64,000 nt of DNA from NCBI RefSeq assembly GCF_009737085.1, contig NZ_WOVL01000018.1, forward strand, positions 1 through 64,000, written 5' to 3'. This stretch comes from Paenibacillus sp. NEAU-GSW1 (lineage in GTDB: Bacteria > Bacillota > Bacilli > Paenibacillales > Paenibacillaceae). The notes beneath the pieces were generated by a model that saw only the letters and a list, made by a program, of their open reading frames with translations, was not told the DNA's origin and did not search any database. The position numbers were made by a program, and so were the translations under genes. This document shows, one piece after another, positions 35,554 to 44,017 of the stretch (the stretch's first letter is position 1; each line of letters starts with the position of its first letter).

Positions 35554-35862
35554 TTAAGGCATTTCTTCGCCGGCAAAAAGCAAATCATCGTAAGCCTCTG
35601 CAGCCAGCTCCCATTCCTCGTCATCCTCAATGGTCTCCAGCTGCGGCTCGCCGCTGTCCGACAAAATCACGCGGAACAGCTCGACTTCCTGCTCCTTCTT
35701 CATTGCCGCCGATTGAAGCGCCGCATAAACATATGGTCCTAGTTGAAATTCAGCCATAATCACGAATTTCTCAAGGCCGCCTTCCTCGGCAACGAGCTCT
35801 AGCTCGTTGCCGAATGTTTCCTTCAGCCGCTCAAGCGGTACAGGAACGAGACGTTCGTCCAT
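35554..35862 (-). CDS. DUF1292-family protein, second copy
   Basis: This acidic 102-residue protein of the DUF1292 (YrzB) family has the pattern GGLEKFVIMAEFQLGPYVYAAL, then EVELFRVILSDSGEPQLETIEDDEEWELAAEAYDDLL. The C-terminal IEDDEEWE motif is shared with the first copy. Function of the family is unknown; a conserved place beside ruvX suggests a link to that operon only by position. Its start codon shares bases with the stop of copy 1, so the two are translationally coupled. Divergence from copy 1 is large, which points to an old duplication. Confidence 0.85.
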   Translation of the reverse strand: MDERLVPVPLERLKETFGNELELVAEEGGLEKFVIMAEFQLGPYVYAALQSAAMKKEQEVELFRVILSDSGEPQLETIEDDEEWELAAEAYDDLLFAGEEMP

Positions 35863-36158
35863 TAATTGTCTTCCTCCATCTCGCCAAGCAGCGTGTTAAA
35901 CGTTTCCTCGACGATGTTCCATTCTTCTTCGTCTTCAATCGTGTACAGCTTCAAATCATCGCCGTCTTCTTCATAGCGGAAAGCATACACTTCATCTTCC
36001 TCTTCACTTTCGCCCGCAAGCGGAACAACCATCATATATTTCGAATCAGAGCCGTCCACTTCGAACTTCATGATGACTTCGAATTCTTCTTCGTTGCCGT
36101 CTTCATCCGGAATATAAATGATTTCCGGTTCCTCAAACTGCATGTCATCCTTTGTCAT
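35862..36158 (-). CDS. DUF1292-family protein YrzB-like, first copy
   Basis: This very acidic protein of about 98 residues has PEIIYIPDEDGNEEEFEVIMKFEV, a YMMVVPL strand and the closing IEDEEEWNIVEETFNTLL. It matches B. subtilis YrzB in composition and place (directly after the ruvX/yrrK gene). I choose the ATG at 36158, which has GGTGAGGG upstream; a GTG at 36170 is in frame but overlaps the ruvX stop. Unknown function. Confidence 0.9.
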   Translation of the reverse strand: MTKDDMQFEEPEIIYIPDEDGNEEEFEVIMKFEVDGSDSKYMMVVPLAGESEEEDEVYAFRYEEDGDDLKLYTIEDEEEWNIVEETFNTLLGEMEEDN

Positions 36159-36166
36159 CTTAACCC

Positions 36167-36583
36167 TCACCTTTTCGTTTTAGAATCGAGATAATTTTGC
36201 AAAATGAGCGTAGCCGCCATTTTGTCCACTACAAGCTTTCGCTTCTTCCGGCTAACGTCTGCTTCAATTAACGTTCGTTCAGCGGATACAGTCGTTAGCC
36301 GTTCATCCCAAAGGTGAACAGGCAAGTTCAAATCATTACGCAACTGCTCTGCGAAGGCAATGCTAATTTCACCGCGAGGGCCGATCGTATTATTCATGTT
36401 TTTCGGTAATCCGACGACGATCTCGCTTACTTCATGCGCTTTCACAAGCTCGGCGATCCGATTCACCTCGCTGCCGTCGCGGCGCTTCGGAATGACTTCC
36501 ACGCCTTGCGCGGTCCAGCCGAAGGCGTCGCTTACCGCAACGCCGATTCTAACGTCGCCGTAATCCAATCCCATTGTTCTCAT
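36167..36583 (-). CDS. ruvX: RuvX/YqgF-family nuclease
   Basis: This 138-residue RNase H-fold protein has the first catalytic aspartate in MGLDYGDVRIGVAVSDAFGW, then VVGLPKNMNNTIGPRG and LWDERLTTVSAERTL. A conserved aspartate sits in VVDKMAATLILQNYLD. The family was named as Holliday-junction resolvases, and E. coli YqgF acts in 16S rRNA 5' processing. It lies between the IreB-family gene and the DUF1292 pair, the standard Bacillota arrangement. Confidence 0.95.
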   Translation of the reverse strand: MRTMGLDYGDVRIGVAVSDAFGWTAQGVEVIPKRRDGSEVNRIAELVKAHEVSEIVVGLPKNMNNTIGPRGEISIAFAEQLRNDLNLPVHLWDERLTTVSAERTLIEADVSRKKRKLVVDKMAATLILQNYLDSKTKR

Positions 36584-36607
36584 CGCTTCAGCCCGGCTCC
36601 TGATCGT

Positions 36608-36868
36608 TTATTTCTTATTGTTCAAATAGAAGCGGACTAGCTCCTCAATGAGTTCATCGCGTTCTTTTTTACGGATTAAGCTTCTGGCGTTGTTATGCCG
36701 AGGAATGTAAGCGGGATCTCCGGACAGCAAGTACCCTACAATCTGATTGATCGGATTGTACTCCTTCTCGAGAAGCGCCTCATACACCGTCAGCAAAATG
36801 TCTTGTGAGGAAGTATCGACGTCTTCCCCCTTCACACTAAACTTCATCGTCTTGTCCATGGAACTCAT
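36608..36868 (-). CDS. IreB-family regulatory phosphoprotein (YrzL-like)
   Basis: The 86-residue protein begins [10 protein letters not shown] and contains [45 protein letters not shown], the near-invariant IreB core. In Enterococcus IreB is a substrate of the PASTA kinase IreK at N-terminal threonines and controls cephalosporin tolerance. The threonine in DKTMKF corresponds to that site. It is the first gene of the ruvX-DUF1292 unit and is preceded by three approximately 19-bp direct repeats. Confidence 0.93.
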   Translation of the reverse strand: MSSMDKTMKFSVKGEDVDTSSQDILLTVYEALLEKEYNPINQIVGYLLSGDPAYIPRHNNARSLIRKKERDELIEELVRFYLNNKK

Positions 36869-36894
36869 CGCCAGTACCTCGCTTTCATTCTGAC

Positions 36895-36945
36895 ATCAAA
36901 GTCACTCTGAAACCTCAAAGTTACACCGTTTTCCTGAATGTCACA
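36895..36945 (-). repeat. Three imperfect 19-20-bp direct repeats upstream of the IreB-family gene
   Basis: Copies ATCAAAGTCACT (36895), CTCAAAGTTACA (36914) and CTGAATGTCACA (36934) on the plus strand match the array found before mltG. Spacing is 19 then 20 bp. They lie 27-77 nt upstream of the ATG, where a promoter is expected. Confidence 0.65.
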
Positions 36946-36961
36946 AGTTTTTACAATGCTA

Positions 36962-39595
36962 TCATATCACATTTGATTGGTTAAGAACCAGTTCTTCCGC
37001 AAGTTTCAGCGCTTCGTCCAGCTTGGAAGCGTCCTTGCCGCCTGCTTGGGCCATGTCAGGACGTCCGCCGCCGCTGCCGCCGCAATGGACAGCCGCTTCT
37101 TTAATAATCTTGCCGGCATGGAATCCTTTTTTCACAAGATCGGCGGATACCGCTGCGACAAGATTGACTTTGTCGTCTTGAACCGCGCCAAGCACGATGA
37201 CCGCAGACGGAAGCTTCAGCTTCAGCTCATCGGCGATTCCGCGCAACGCGTCCATCGAAGGCGCGCTCACTTTAGCCGTCAGCACGGTCACATCGCCAAC
37301 CGTTCTCGCATTGTCTTCAAGCGAACCTGCTTCGATCCGGCTCAGCTTCGCTTGCAGCGACTCGTTATCGCGGCCGAGCTCTTTCACTTGGCCGAACAGC
37401 GCTTCAATCCGTTTAGGAACGTCAGCTGTGCTCGATTTAAGCAAATTCGATGCTTGCTTGAGCAGTTCAAGCTGTCCTTCCATGTAGCTGAACGCATGGC
37501 GGCCGGTAACCGCTTCGATACGGCGGACGCCGGAGCCGATGCCGCTTTCGCCAAGCAGCTTGAACAGGCCGATTTGCGAGGTGTTGGCAACATGGCAGCC
37601 GCCGCAAAGCTCAACGCTGTAGCTTCCAACTTGAACAACGCGTACGATGTCGCCGTATTTCTCGCCGAACAACGCCATTGCGCCCATTGCTTTTGCTTCC
37701 GCGATCGCTTTGCTCTCGATAACAACCTGCGTGCCGAGCCATACTTGCTCATTGACGCGACGTTCGATTTCCGTCAACTCTTCAGCTGTAATGCTGCCGA
37801 AGTGCGAGAAGTCAAAGCGGAGGCGATCCGGTTCAACGAGCGAGCCCGCTTGGTTAACATGGTCGCCAAGCACTTCTTTCAGCGCTTTGTGCAGCAAATG
37901 CGTTGCCGTATGGTTTTTGATAATATCCTCGCGGACCGAACGCGCTACAGCCGCATCGACTTTCTCGCCAGCGCGAACCGTGCCTGCGACTACCGTCGCG
38001 TGGTGAACGCTTTGTCCGTGCGGAGCTTTCGTTACATCGTCGATCTGCAACTCGAAGCCTTTGCCTGTAATCGTGCCGCGGTCGCCGATTTGGCCGCCGC
38101 TTTCCGCATAGAATGGAGTACGGTCGAGCAAAACAAGCACTTTGCTGCCTTCGCCCGCAATATCAACCAATGCATCGTCATGTACGATCGCTGTGATGAC
38201 AGACTCCGTTACGAGTTCATTATAGCCAACAAACTCGCTTTTAACCGTAAAGTCGCTAAGCGGACCGCCTTGTACTTTCATGCTGCCCGTGTCTTGGCGA
38301 GCTGCCCGAGCGCGTTCGCGCTGCGCTTCCATCGCTGCATCGAATCCTTCGCGGTCAACTGTCATGCCGTTTTCTGCAGCGAAGTCTTCCGTCAAGTCAA
38401 ACGGGAAGCCGTATGTGTCATAAAGCTTAAATGCGTCGTCGCCGTTAATTCCAGCCGTACCTGCTTTTCGAGCTTCCTCAACGAGGTCGGATAGCATAGC
38501 CAAACCTTCGGACAGCGTTTCGTGGAAACGCTCTTCCTCTGTGCGGATAACGCGTTCGATAAACTCGCGTTTGTCGACAACCTCCGGATAATAAACGCCC
38601 ATTACTTCGCCTACAACTGGCGTCAGTTCATACAGGAACGGACGGTCGATTCCGATCGTTTTTCCGTAACGGACAGCACGGCGAAGCAAACGGCGGATAA
38701 TGTAGCCGCGGCCTTCGTTGGATGGCATTACGCCGTCGCCAACTGCAAAAGCCACCGTACGGATATGGTCCGCAATGACTTTCAACGCCACATCATGCTC
38801 TTCGTTTACATGGTACTTCACGCCGGCAATGCTGCAAGTCCGTTCGATAATCGGCATGAAAAGATCCGTATCGAAGTTAGAGTCCACATCTTGCAAAATG
38901 GAAGCGAAACGTTCGAGGCCAGCGCCTGTATCGATGTTTTTATTAGGAAGCGGCGTGTAGCTGCCGTCTTTGTTATGGTTGAATTGCGAGAATACGAGGT
39001 TCCACACTTCGAGGAAGCGCTCGTTTTCGCCGCCCGGCCAGCACTCCGGATCGTTAAGGTCGCCGTACTTGTCGCCGCGATCATAGAAAATTTCAGTACA
39101 AGGTCCGCAAGGCCCTTCACCGATATCCCAGAAATTTTCGTCGAGCTTATAAATGCGCTCAAGCGGCAAGCCGATATTTTCGTTCCAGAACTTCAGCGCC
39201 TCTTCGTCTTCGGTATAGACCGTAACGGACAAGCGGTCCGGATCGAAGCCGATCCATTCCTTGCTCGTCAGAAACTCCCATGCCCATGTAATAACTTCTT
39301 CTTTAAAGTAGTCGCCGATTGAGAAATTGCCCAGCATTTCAAAAAAGGTGTGGTGACGGCGCGTTTTGCCGACATTCTCGATGTCATTGGTACGGATACA
39401 TTTTTGCGAGTTCGTAATGCGCGGATTATCCGGGATGACACGGCCGTCGAAGTAAGGCTTAAGCGGTGCCATGCCAGCGTTAATCCACAGCAAAGACGGA
39501 TCGTTATGCGGCACAAGCGATGCGCTTGGCTCGATGTGATGCCCTTTGCTTTCGAAAAATTGAAGCCATTTGGAACGGATTTCACTAGCTTTCAT
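36962..39595 (-). CDS. alaS: Alanyl-tRNA synthetase AlaS
   Basis: AlaS charges tRNA-Ala. The 877-residue protein is full length. The class II catalytic core starts [42 protein letters not shown]. The editing domain has the zinc ligands HTATH and CGGCH, and the C-terminal C-Ala domain ends with [15 protein letters not shown]. Expression is under a T-box leader. It is followed on the same strand by the IreB-family gene, as in B. subtilis. Confidence 0.98.
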   Translation of the reverse strand: MKASEIRSKWLQFFESKGHHIEPSASLVPHNDPSLLWINAGMAPLKPYFDGRVIPDNPRITNSQKCIRTNDIENVGKTRRHHTFFEMLGNFSIGDYFKEEVITWAWEFLTSKEWIGFDPDRLSVTVYTEDEEALKFWNENIGLPLERIYKLDENFWDIGEGPCGPCTEIFYDRGDKYGDLNDPECWPGGENERFLEVWNLVFSQFNHNKDGSYTPLPNKNIDTGAGLERFASILQDVDSNFDTDLFMPIIERTCSIAGVKYHVNEEHDVALKVIADHIRTVAFAVGDGVMPSNEGRGYIIRRLLRRAVRYGKTIGIDRPFLYELTPVVGEVMGVYYPEVVDKREFIERVIRTEEERFHETLSEGLAMLSDLVEEARKAGTAGINGDDAFKLYDTYGFPFDLTEDFAAENGMTVDREGFDAAMEAQRERARAARQDTGSMKVQGGPLSDFTVKSEFVGYNELVTESVITAIVHDDALVDIAGEGSKVLVLLDRTPFYAESGGQIGDRGTITGKGFELQIDDVTKAPHGQSVHHATVVAGTVRAGEKVDAAVARSVREDIIKNHTATHLLHKALKEVLGDHVNQAGSLVEPDRLRFDFSHFGSITAEELTEIERRVNEQVWLGTQVVIESKAIAEAKAMGAMALFGEKYGDIVRVVQVGSYSVELCGGCHVANTSQIGLFKLLGESGIGSGVRRIEAVTGRHAFSYMEGQLELLKQASNLLKSSTADVPKRIEALFGQVKELGRDNESLQAKLSRIEAGSLEDNARTVGDVTVLTAKVSAPSMDALRGIADELKLKLPSAVIVLGAVQDDKVNLVAAVSADLVKKGFHAGKIIKEAAVHCGGSGGGRPDMAQAGGKDASKLDEALKLAEELVLNQSNVI

Positions 39596-39692
39596 TGGTT
39601 AAACGCCTCCATATCTCATCAATTATTGTTCTGCTGTCCGCGTTGCTTTCCGCCTCTTGCGGCTTGCGTTTTGGGTCAGAGAACATAAAAAA

Positions 39693-39955
39693 GCCCCTGT
39701 CAGAGACAGGGACGAATTTACAATCGCGGTACCACCCTGGTTATTGCAAGCCATGCGTTCGTCATTCGACGCTATCGCACAGGCAGAGCAATCGCCTTGT
39801 TCGGACGTTAACGGGTCCTGGCCGGTGAAGTTTGTTCACACTCCGAAATTAGCTTTCAGTCGATCTTCATCATGAACACTATTGCAGCCATCGCATTTGT
39901 GCGAAGAAGCGTTCTCTCTGGTTGAAGGGCTTCGACTTACTTCTTTTCATCAACG
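39693..39955 (-). promoter_or_regulatory. alaS: T-box riboswitch of alaS (Ala specifier GCU)
   Basis: The minus strand has the T-box core AGGGTGGTACCGCG (39738-39725) that pairs with the tRNA acceptor end. A terminator follows (CCCTGTC/GACAGGG at 39711-39695, then TTTTTT). Upstream, Stem I features AGAGAG and a specifier loop with GCT at 39853-39851 followed by AATTTCGGAG are visible. GCU is an alanine codon, in agreement with the gene. Uncharged tRNA-Ala should favour read-through. Boundaries are approximate. Confidence 0.93.
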
Positions 39956-39989
39956 TTTGTATAAAGTATATCGGCCGACATGTCCGCTG

Positions 39990-41060
39990 TCAAATTATCT
40001 TTCGGCGCACGTAGTAAGCGAACATATGCTGTACAATGACCTTCAGCGCGGCAAAGATCGGCACAGCCAAGATCATCCCGACAATGCCGGCCAGCTCTCC
40101 TCCGACAAGCAAGGCAAAAATGATCGCAAGCGGGTGCATATGCAGCGTTCTGCCGACTACTTGCGGGGAGACGACATTGCTCTCCAGCACTTGACAAGCC
40201 ATGTTGACGACGGCTACTAGAATGACAAGCTTAATGGATACCGTTGAGGCAACGAGCACCGCCGGAGCGGCGCCGAAGAACGGTCCTAAATACGGAATGA
40301 TGTTCGTTATCGCAACAATCGAAGCCAATAGCAGCGGGTACGGAATGCCGATGATCAAGTAGCCGATATAAGCCAGGATCCCAACAATCGCGCAGACGAT
40401 AAACTGCCCTCTTATATAGCTGCCAAGGGCGGAGTCGATGTCTTTCAGCAGTCTGACCGTGTTTTTTCGATGCGACTTCGGAACGTACGTAATAACGGTT
40501 CGCTCGAATACGTCGAAGTCCTTCAAAATATAAAACGCAAGGAACGGTATAATGAAGGCAATAAATACAGCGTTGACGACCGATCCGATATTATTGACAA
40601 AATGAACGAGCGTTTCCGAAAGCTTTTTCTCCATGTGGGCAAGCGATTTGTTAAAGCCATCGCGAAACGTTTCCGGCAAAAAGGACGTATTGTTTAAATC
40701 CGTCACAAGGCTTTGCGCCCGCATCGTCAAGTCCGGAACATGATGATTCAGCTCTTGCACCTGCTGCAGGAACATTGGAATGACATTGACCAAGACGACC
40801 GCCAGCGCCGCGCAAAACACTGCATAAATAAGCAGCACCGCTACTGTTCGCGGCACCTTTCGCGAGTGAAGCATCGATACGACCGGATTCAGGACGTACG
40901 AGATTATCATCGCAATAAGGAATGGCGCAAGGATCGCTTTAAGAAAGCTATATAAGTGCAAAATGATTGGCTTTACGAGCAGCAATAAATATAAAGCCAG
41001 TAATGCAAGAATGAAATAAATTAGTCCAACGAACAGACGGCTTCGCGTAAACCGCTCCAT
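39990..41060 (-). CDS. AI-2E family membrane protein (YrrI-like)
   Basis: This protein of about 356 residues belongs to PF01594. Hydrophobic pairs near the start (FVGLIYFILALLALYLLLLVK; FLKAILAPFLIAMIISYVL) are followed by a soluble-looking stretch (about 125-185). The C-terminal signature is LLLASIVAITNIIPYLGPFFGAAPAVLVA. The start is set at 41060 (MERFTRSRLF) with GGGGGGTG upstream; the frame remains open to 41150 without homology. B. subtilis yrrI holds the same place before alaS. Substrate unknown. Confidence 0.9.
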   Translation of the reverse strand: MERFTRSRLFVGLIYFILALLALYLLLLVKPIILHLYSFLKAILAPFLIAMIISYVLNPVVSMLHSRKVPRTVAVLLIYAVFCAALAVVLVNVIPMFLQQVQELNHHVPDLTMRAQSLVTDLNNTSFLPETFRDGFNKSLAHMEKKLSETLVHFVNNIGSVVNAVFIAFIIPFLAFYILKDFDVFERTVITYVPKSHRKNTVRLLKDIDSALGSYIRGQFIVCAIVGILAYIGYLIIGIPYPLLLASIVAITNIIPYLGPFFGAAPAVLVASTVSIKLVILVAVVNMACQVLESNVVSPQVVGRTLHMHPLAIIFALLVGGELAGIVGMILAVPIFAALKVIVQHMFAYYVRRKII

Positions 41061-41227
41061 CGCCAGCACCCCCCGCTCTTCCATTTGCCCCAGGCTAGCG
41101 CGCTTTTTAACCGCATCTAATAAAGTATATGTACAAGTCTGGGGATTCATCCATGGGGATAGCGTACAGGTTGGGTGGCGTGATGGTTGCTCGCTTCTGG
41201 GATGTGATGTATGTGCGGATGCTAGTG

Positions 41228-41270
41228 CTGATGTGAATGCGGATGTGGATGCGGATGTGGATGTGGATGC
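41228..41270 (+). repeat. Short hexamer tandem repeat (GGATGT/GGATGC)
   Basis: About seven consecutive 6-bp units alternate between GATGTG and GATGCG variants. It lies between the yrrI-like gene and the first long direct repeat. On the minus strand it would read His/Ile-Arg-type dipeptides, but no supported gene covers it. Confidence 0.75.
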
Positions 41271-41570
41271 AAGCTCGCTGCGCGATTCGGCTCATGCTGC
41301 CGTTCTCGATCCCATCTCCCCCATCGCTACCGCGATTCCGATGAATAGAATCTTCGAAAAGTCATCATGATCTCGAATCGCTACACTCACTTTCCTCACC
41401 TGTACTGTTAAAAAAAGGGGAGCCGCTTCGCCTTTATCTTTGGCTTCGCTCATCTATGCACGCTCGCTGCGCGATTCGGCTCAAGCTGCCGTTCTCAATC
41501 CCATCTCCCCATCACTACCGCTATTCCGATGAATAGAATCTTCGAAAAGTCATCATGATCTCGAATCGCT
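41267..41570. repeat. Pair of 115-bp direct repeats (41267-41382 and 41456-41570)
   Basis: Two copies about 95% identical start ATGCAAGCTCGCTGCGCG / ATGCACGCTCGCTGCGCG and both end ATGATCTCGAATCGCT. They are offset by 188 bp. Each contains GATGAATAGAATCTTCGAAAAG without change. No frame is conserved through both, so they look noncoding. Confidence 0.85.
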
Positions 41571-41576
41571 CAGTGC

Positions 41577-42020
41577 GGCGGCGACGGGTTTAAGTTCAGT
41601 CTTGGACTTACAGCTTCGGTACACTACAAGTGCAGAGTTACTTTTTGCTCTGTTAGGCCGAATTTGGCCTTACGGTAGGTGAGAACTGCAGCCGCAGCGG
41701 GTTTAAGTTCAGTTTTGGCTTTACAGCTTCGGTACACTATAAGTGCGAGTTATTTTTTGCTCTGTAAGGCCGAATTTGGCCTTACGGTAGGTGAGAACTG
41801 CAGGCGCGGCGGGTTTAAGTTCAGTTTTGGCTTTACTGCTTCGGTACACTATAAGTGCAGAGTTACTTTTTGCTCTGTAAGGCCGAATTTGGCCTTACGG
41901 TAGGTGAGAACTGCAGCCGCAGCGGGTTTAAGTTCAGTTTTGGCTTTACAGCTTCGGTACACTATAAGTGCAGAGTTTCTTTTTGCTCTGTAATGCCAAA
42001 TATGGCCTTACGGGAGGCGG
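41577..42020. repeat. Four tandem copies of a 113-bp noncoding unit
   Basis: Copies begin GGGTTTAAGTTCAG at 41586, 41699, 41811 and 41924, giving periods of 113, 112 and 113 bp. Each carries GCTTCGGTACACTA, then a hairpin CAGAG...CTCTG, then a second inverted repeat TAAGGCC-GAATTT-GGCCTTA, then GTGAGAACTGCAG. Because the period is not a multiple of three, a repeated peptide is excluded. The fourth copy is diverged at its 3' end (AATGCCAAATATGGCC). The rest of the 1-kb gap holds the direct repeats above and a terminator. Confidence 0.9.
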
Positions 42021-42044
42021 GGACCCCGACGAAAAGAAAAAAAA

Positions 42045-42062
42045 CGCTCCCGGCCGGGAGCG
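42045..42062 (-). terminator. Intrinsic terminator of the desulfurase/PRC/zinc-ribbon unit
   Basis: On the minus strand CGCTCCCGG and CCGGGAGCG pair directly, followed by eight T. The stem is 9 bp as written, with the inner bases forming the loop. It ends the zinc-ribbon gene. Confidence 0.88.
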
Positions 42063-42070
42063 CTTAATCG

Positions 42071-42268
42071 TTAGTTAGCGTGGATTTGCGGCATTTCCTC
42101 TTCGAAGAACAGATCGTCGAGCGAGCTAAGCGTGCCGTCCTCTTCCACTTGGTAGACCGACATTTTCTCGCCGTTCACTGTCAGTTCAATGAAGCAGCCC
42201 CAGCAATAAAACTGATGGGAACCGATCTTTCCAATATCTTTCGAATTGCAGTTGGGACATCTCATCAT
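42071..42268 (-). CDS. Small zinc-ribbon protein
   Basis: This 65-residue protein has two CxxC pairs, MRCPNCNSKDIG and FYCWGCF, about 15 residues apart. They form a zinc ribbon, followed by a beta strand and an acidic tail (FFEEEMPQ). It lies 13 nt after the PRC-barrel gene and ends at a strong terminator. I do not recognise a named family. DNA, RNA or protein binding is possible. Confidence 0.82.
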   Translation of the reverse strand: MMRCPNCNSKDIGKIGSHQFYCWGCFIELTVNGEKMSVYQVEEDGTLSSLDDLFFEEEMPQIHAN

Positions 42269-42281
42269 CTTTCATTTCTCC

Positions 42282-42818
42282 CTATTCAATTGAATTGGAA
42301 GCAGCGACAGGCTCCAATTCCGTTTCGCTGACAGCAGGAACGATAATCGCGTCTTCCCCGAGCAGCACGGCGTCCGAATCGTCCGGCGCCCTAAGCCATT
42401 TGCGCCCCTCCATCAAATCCGATATAAAACCGTCCGTTAGCTCATAGCCTATTATTTGTGTACCCTGAAAAGGGTAAAAATAAACATCTGACAATCTTCC
42501 AAGCTGAACGCCTTGTACAGTAACGACGGGCAAATCTTTCAGCTTCACCGTTCCGCTGTTAAACGATCGCAAAATTTCACTCGCCTTAACCGAGACGACC
42601 GCATCTTCGCCTGAGATAAGCACCGCATCTTCGCCGCAGGTCAATACGTCAGACCATTTCACAAGTATGACTGACGTTGCGAACCGCTTTGCATTTGCAA
42701 GCACGAGTCCAAGCAGCTTCCAGTGCTCATCGAACCAAGCATCCTTTACTGTGCCGACGTGCTTGCCGGAATGGATGACGATGACCGGGAGCCCGATTAA
42801 TTGCTGAAGTTTAATCAC
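42282..42818 (-). CDS. PRC-barrel domain protein (YrrD-like)
   Basis: The 178-residue protein has two PRC-barrel-like halves. The first opens with LQQLIGLPVIVIHSGKHVGTVKDAWFDEHWKLLGLVL, the second with VKLKDLPVVTVQGVQLGRLSDVYFYPFQGTQIIGYEL. PRC barrels are small beta domains found in RimM and photosynthetic reaction centres. B. subtilis YrrD holds a comparable gene-order position. Role unknown. It follows the cysteine desulfurase gene by 26 nt. Confidence 0.85.
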   Translation of the reverse strand: MIKLQQLIGLPVIVIHSGKHVGTVKDAWFDEHWKLLGLVLANAKRFATSVILVKWSDVLTCGEDAVLISGEDAVVSVKASEILRSFNSGTVKLKDLPVVTVQGVQLGRLSDVYFYPFQGTQIIGYELTDGFISDLMEGRKWLRAPDDSDAVLLGEDAIIVPAVSETELEPVAASNSIE

Positions 42819-42844
42819 GATGCTGTTGGAGGCCTCCTAAACGA

Positions 42845-44002
42845 TTAAGTACGCGCGCGCGCCGCAATTTTGCCGACGATTTGCGCAGCGTCTTCCAGAT
42901 CCTCCATAGTATTCCCCAATCCGAAGCTAAAACGTACAGCCGAATTCAGTCTGTCTTCCGGCAATCCCATTGCGCGCAGCACATGGGAACGTTCCAGCGC
43001 GCCGGATGTGCAAGCCGATCCGCTGGATGCCGCTATACCGGCGATATCCAGATTCATCAGCATCGTTTCCGTATCAATTCCGATAAAGCTAATATTGACA
43101 ATGTGCGGCAAACGACTCTCCGCATCTTCGTGACCGTTTATAACGATCGGTATATGAGGCATTGCTTCTTGCAGCCGTTCTACCCATTCCCTACGAAGCT
43201 TGTCCAAAAAAAGTTTCTTCTCTTCGCGATTGTTCACACAAATGTCAACAGCTTTAGCGAAACCGACAATGCCGGCAACGTTCTCAGTCCCGGCTCTTCG
43301 CTTCCGTTCCTGCGATCCGCCGTGCGCAACCGGTTCAAACGGCGTGCCGTTCGCGATATAAAGCGCGCCTACGCCCTGCGGCCCGTTGATTTTGTGAGCC
43401 GAAAAGCTCATTAAATCGACAGGCAGCTGGTGAAGGCGATATTCATACAAACCAAACGATTGTACGGCGTCAACATGGAACGTAACGCCGCTTGCTTTAG
43501 CCAATTCTCCAATCTCTTCGATCGGATTTAACGTACCAACCTCGTTATTGCCATGCATAATCGTAATTAATCCGGTTTCGGGTGTAATCGCTGCTCGAAC
43601 GTCATCTGCCGATACCCTACCAGACTTATCCACTGGAAGGTAAGTGACAGTAAAGCCTTCTCGGGCTAAACGCTCGCATGTATGCAACACGGCGTGATGT
43701 TCTGCCATCGATGTAATGATATGGGACTTGCCGCTCTGTTTCATTGCGGCTGCCGTCCCGATAATCGCGGCGTTGTCGCTTTCTGTACCGCCGGACGTAA
43801 ATACGAGCTCGGCCGGGCGGCAGCCGACAGCGGCCGCGATCAAATCCCGCGCCGCGCTGACCTGCCCTTTCGCTGCCCTGCCAAACGCATGCATGCTCGA
43901 AGGATTGCCGCCGCTGCCTTGCATGACCGCAAGCATCGCTTGCGCGACCTCGGGATGCATCGGCGTCGTAGCGGCATGATCAAAATAATAGCTTTTCATC
44001 AT
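42845..44002 (-). CDS. Cysteine desulfurase (NifS/IscS-type, YrvO-like)
   Basis: This 385-residue PLP enzyme removes sulfur from cysteine and passes it on as persulfide. The N-terminal YFDHAATTPMHPEV, the PLP lysine in SFSAHKINGPQGVG, and the catalytic cysteine loop SSGSACTSGALERSHVLRAMG are present. In B. subtilis the equivalent YrvO supplies sulfur to MnmA for tRNA 2-thiouridine. Here mnmA lies divergent about 700 nt away, so the same partnership is likely. It lies 15 nt after cymR. Confidence 0.93.
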   Translation of the reverse strand: MMKSYYFDHAATTPMHPEVAQAMLAVMQGSGGNPSSMHAFGRAAKGQVSAARDLIAAAVGCRPAELVFTSGGTESDNAAIIGTAAAMKQSGKSHIITSMAEHHAVLHTCERLAREGFTVTYLPVDKSGRVSADDVRAAITPETGLITIMHGNNEVGTLNPIEEIGELAKASGVTFHVDAVQSFGLYEYRLHQLPVDLMSFSAHKINGPQGVGALYIANGTPFEPVAHGGSQERKRRAGTENVAGIVGFAKAVDICVNNREEKKLFLDKLRREWVERLQEAMPHIPIVINGHEDAESRLPHIVNISFIGIDTETMLMNLDIAGIAASSGSACTSGALERSHVLRAMGLPEDRLNSAVRFSFGLGNTMEDLEDAAQIVGKIAARART

Positions 44003-44017
44003 ACAAACGATCCTCTA

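Noticed and set aside
36977-38494. 505-codon open frame on the plus strand
   Set aside because: It lies entirely antisense to alaS, which has all expected synthetase motifs. The frame is a result of codon bias and shows no family motif.
41577-42020. CRISPR array
   Set aside because: The 113-bp units are contiguous without variable spacers, and no cas gene is in the window.
41679-42067. Short open frames across the 113-bp repeats, suggesting a repeat protein
   Set aside because: The unit length (112-113 bp) shifts the frame at each copy, so the similarity of peptides comes from the DNA repeat, not from selection on protein.
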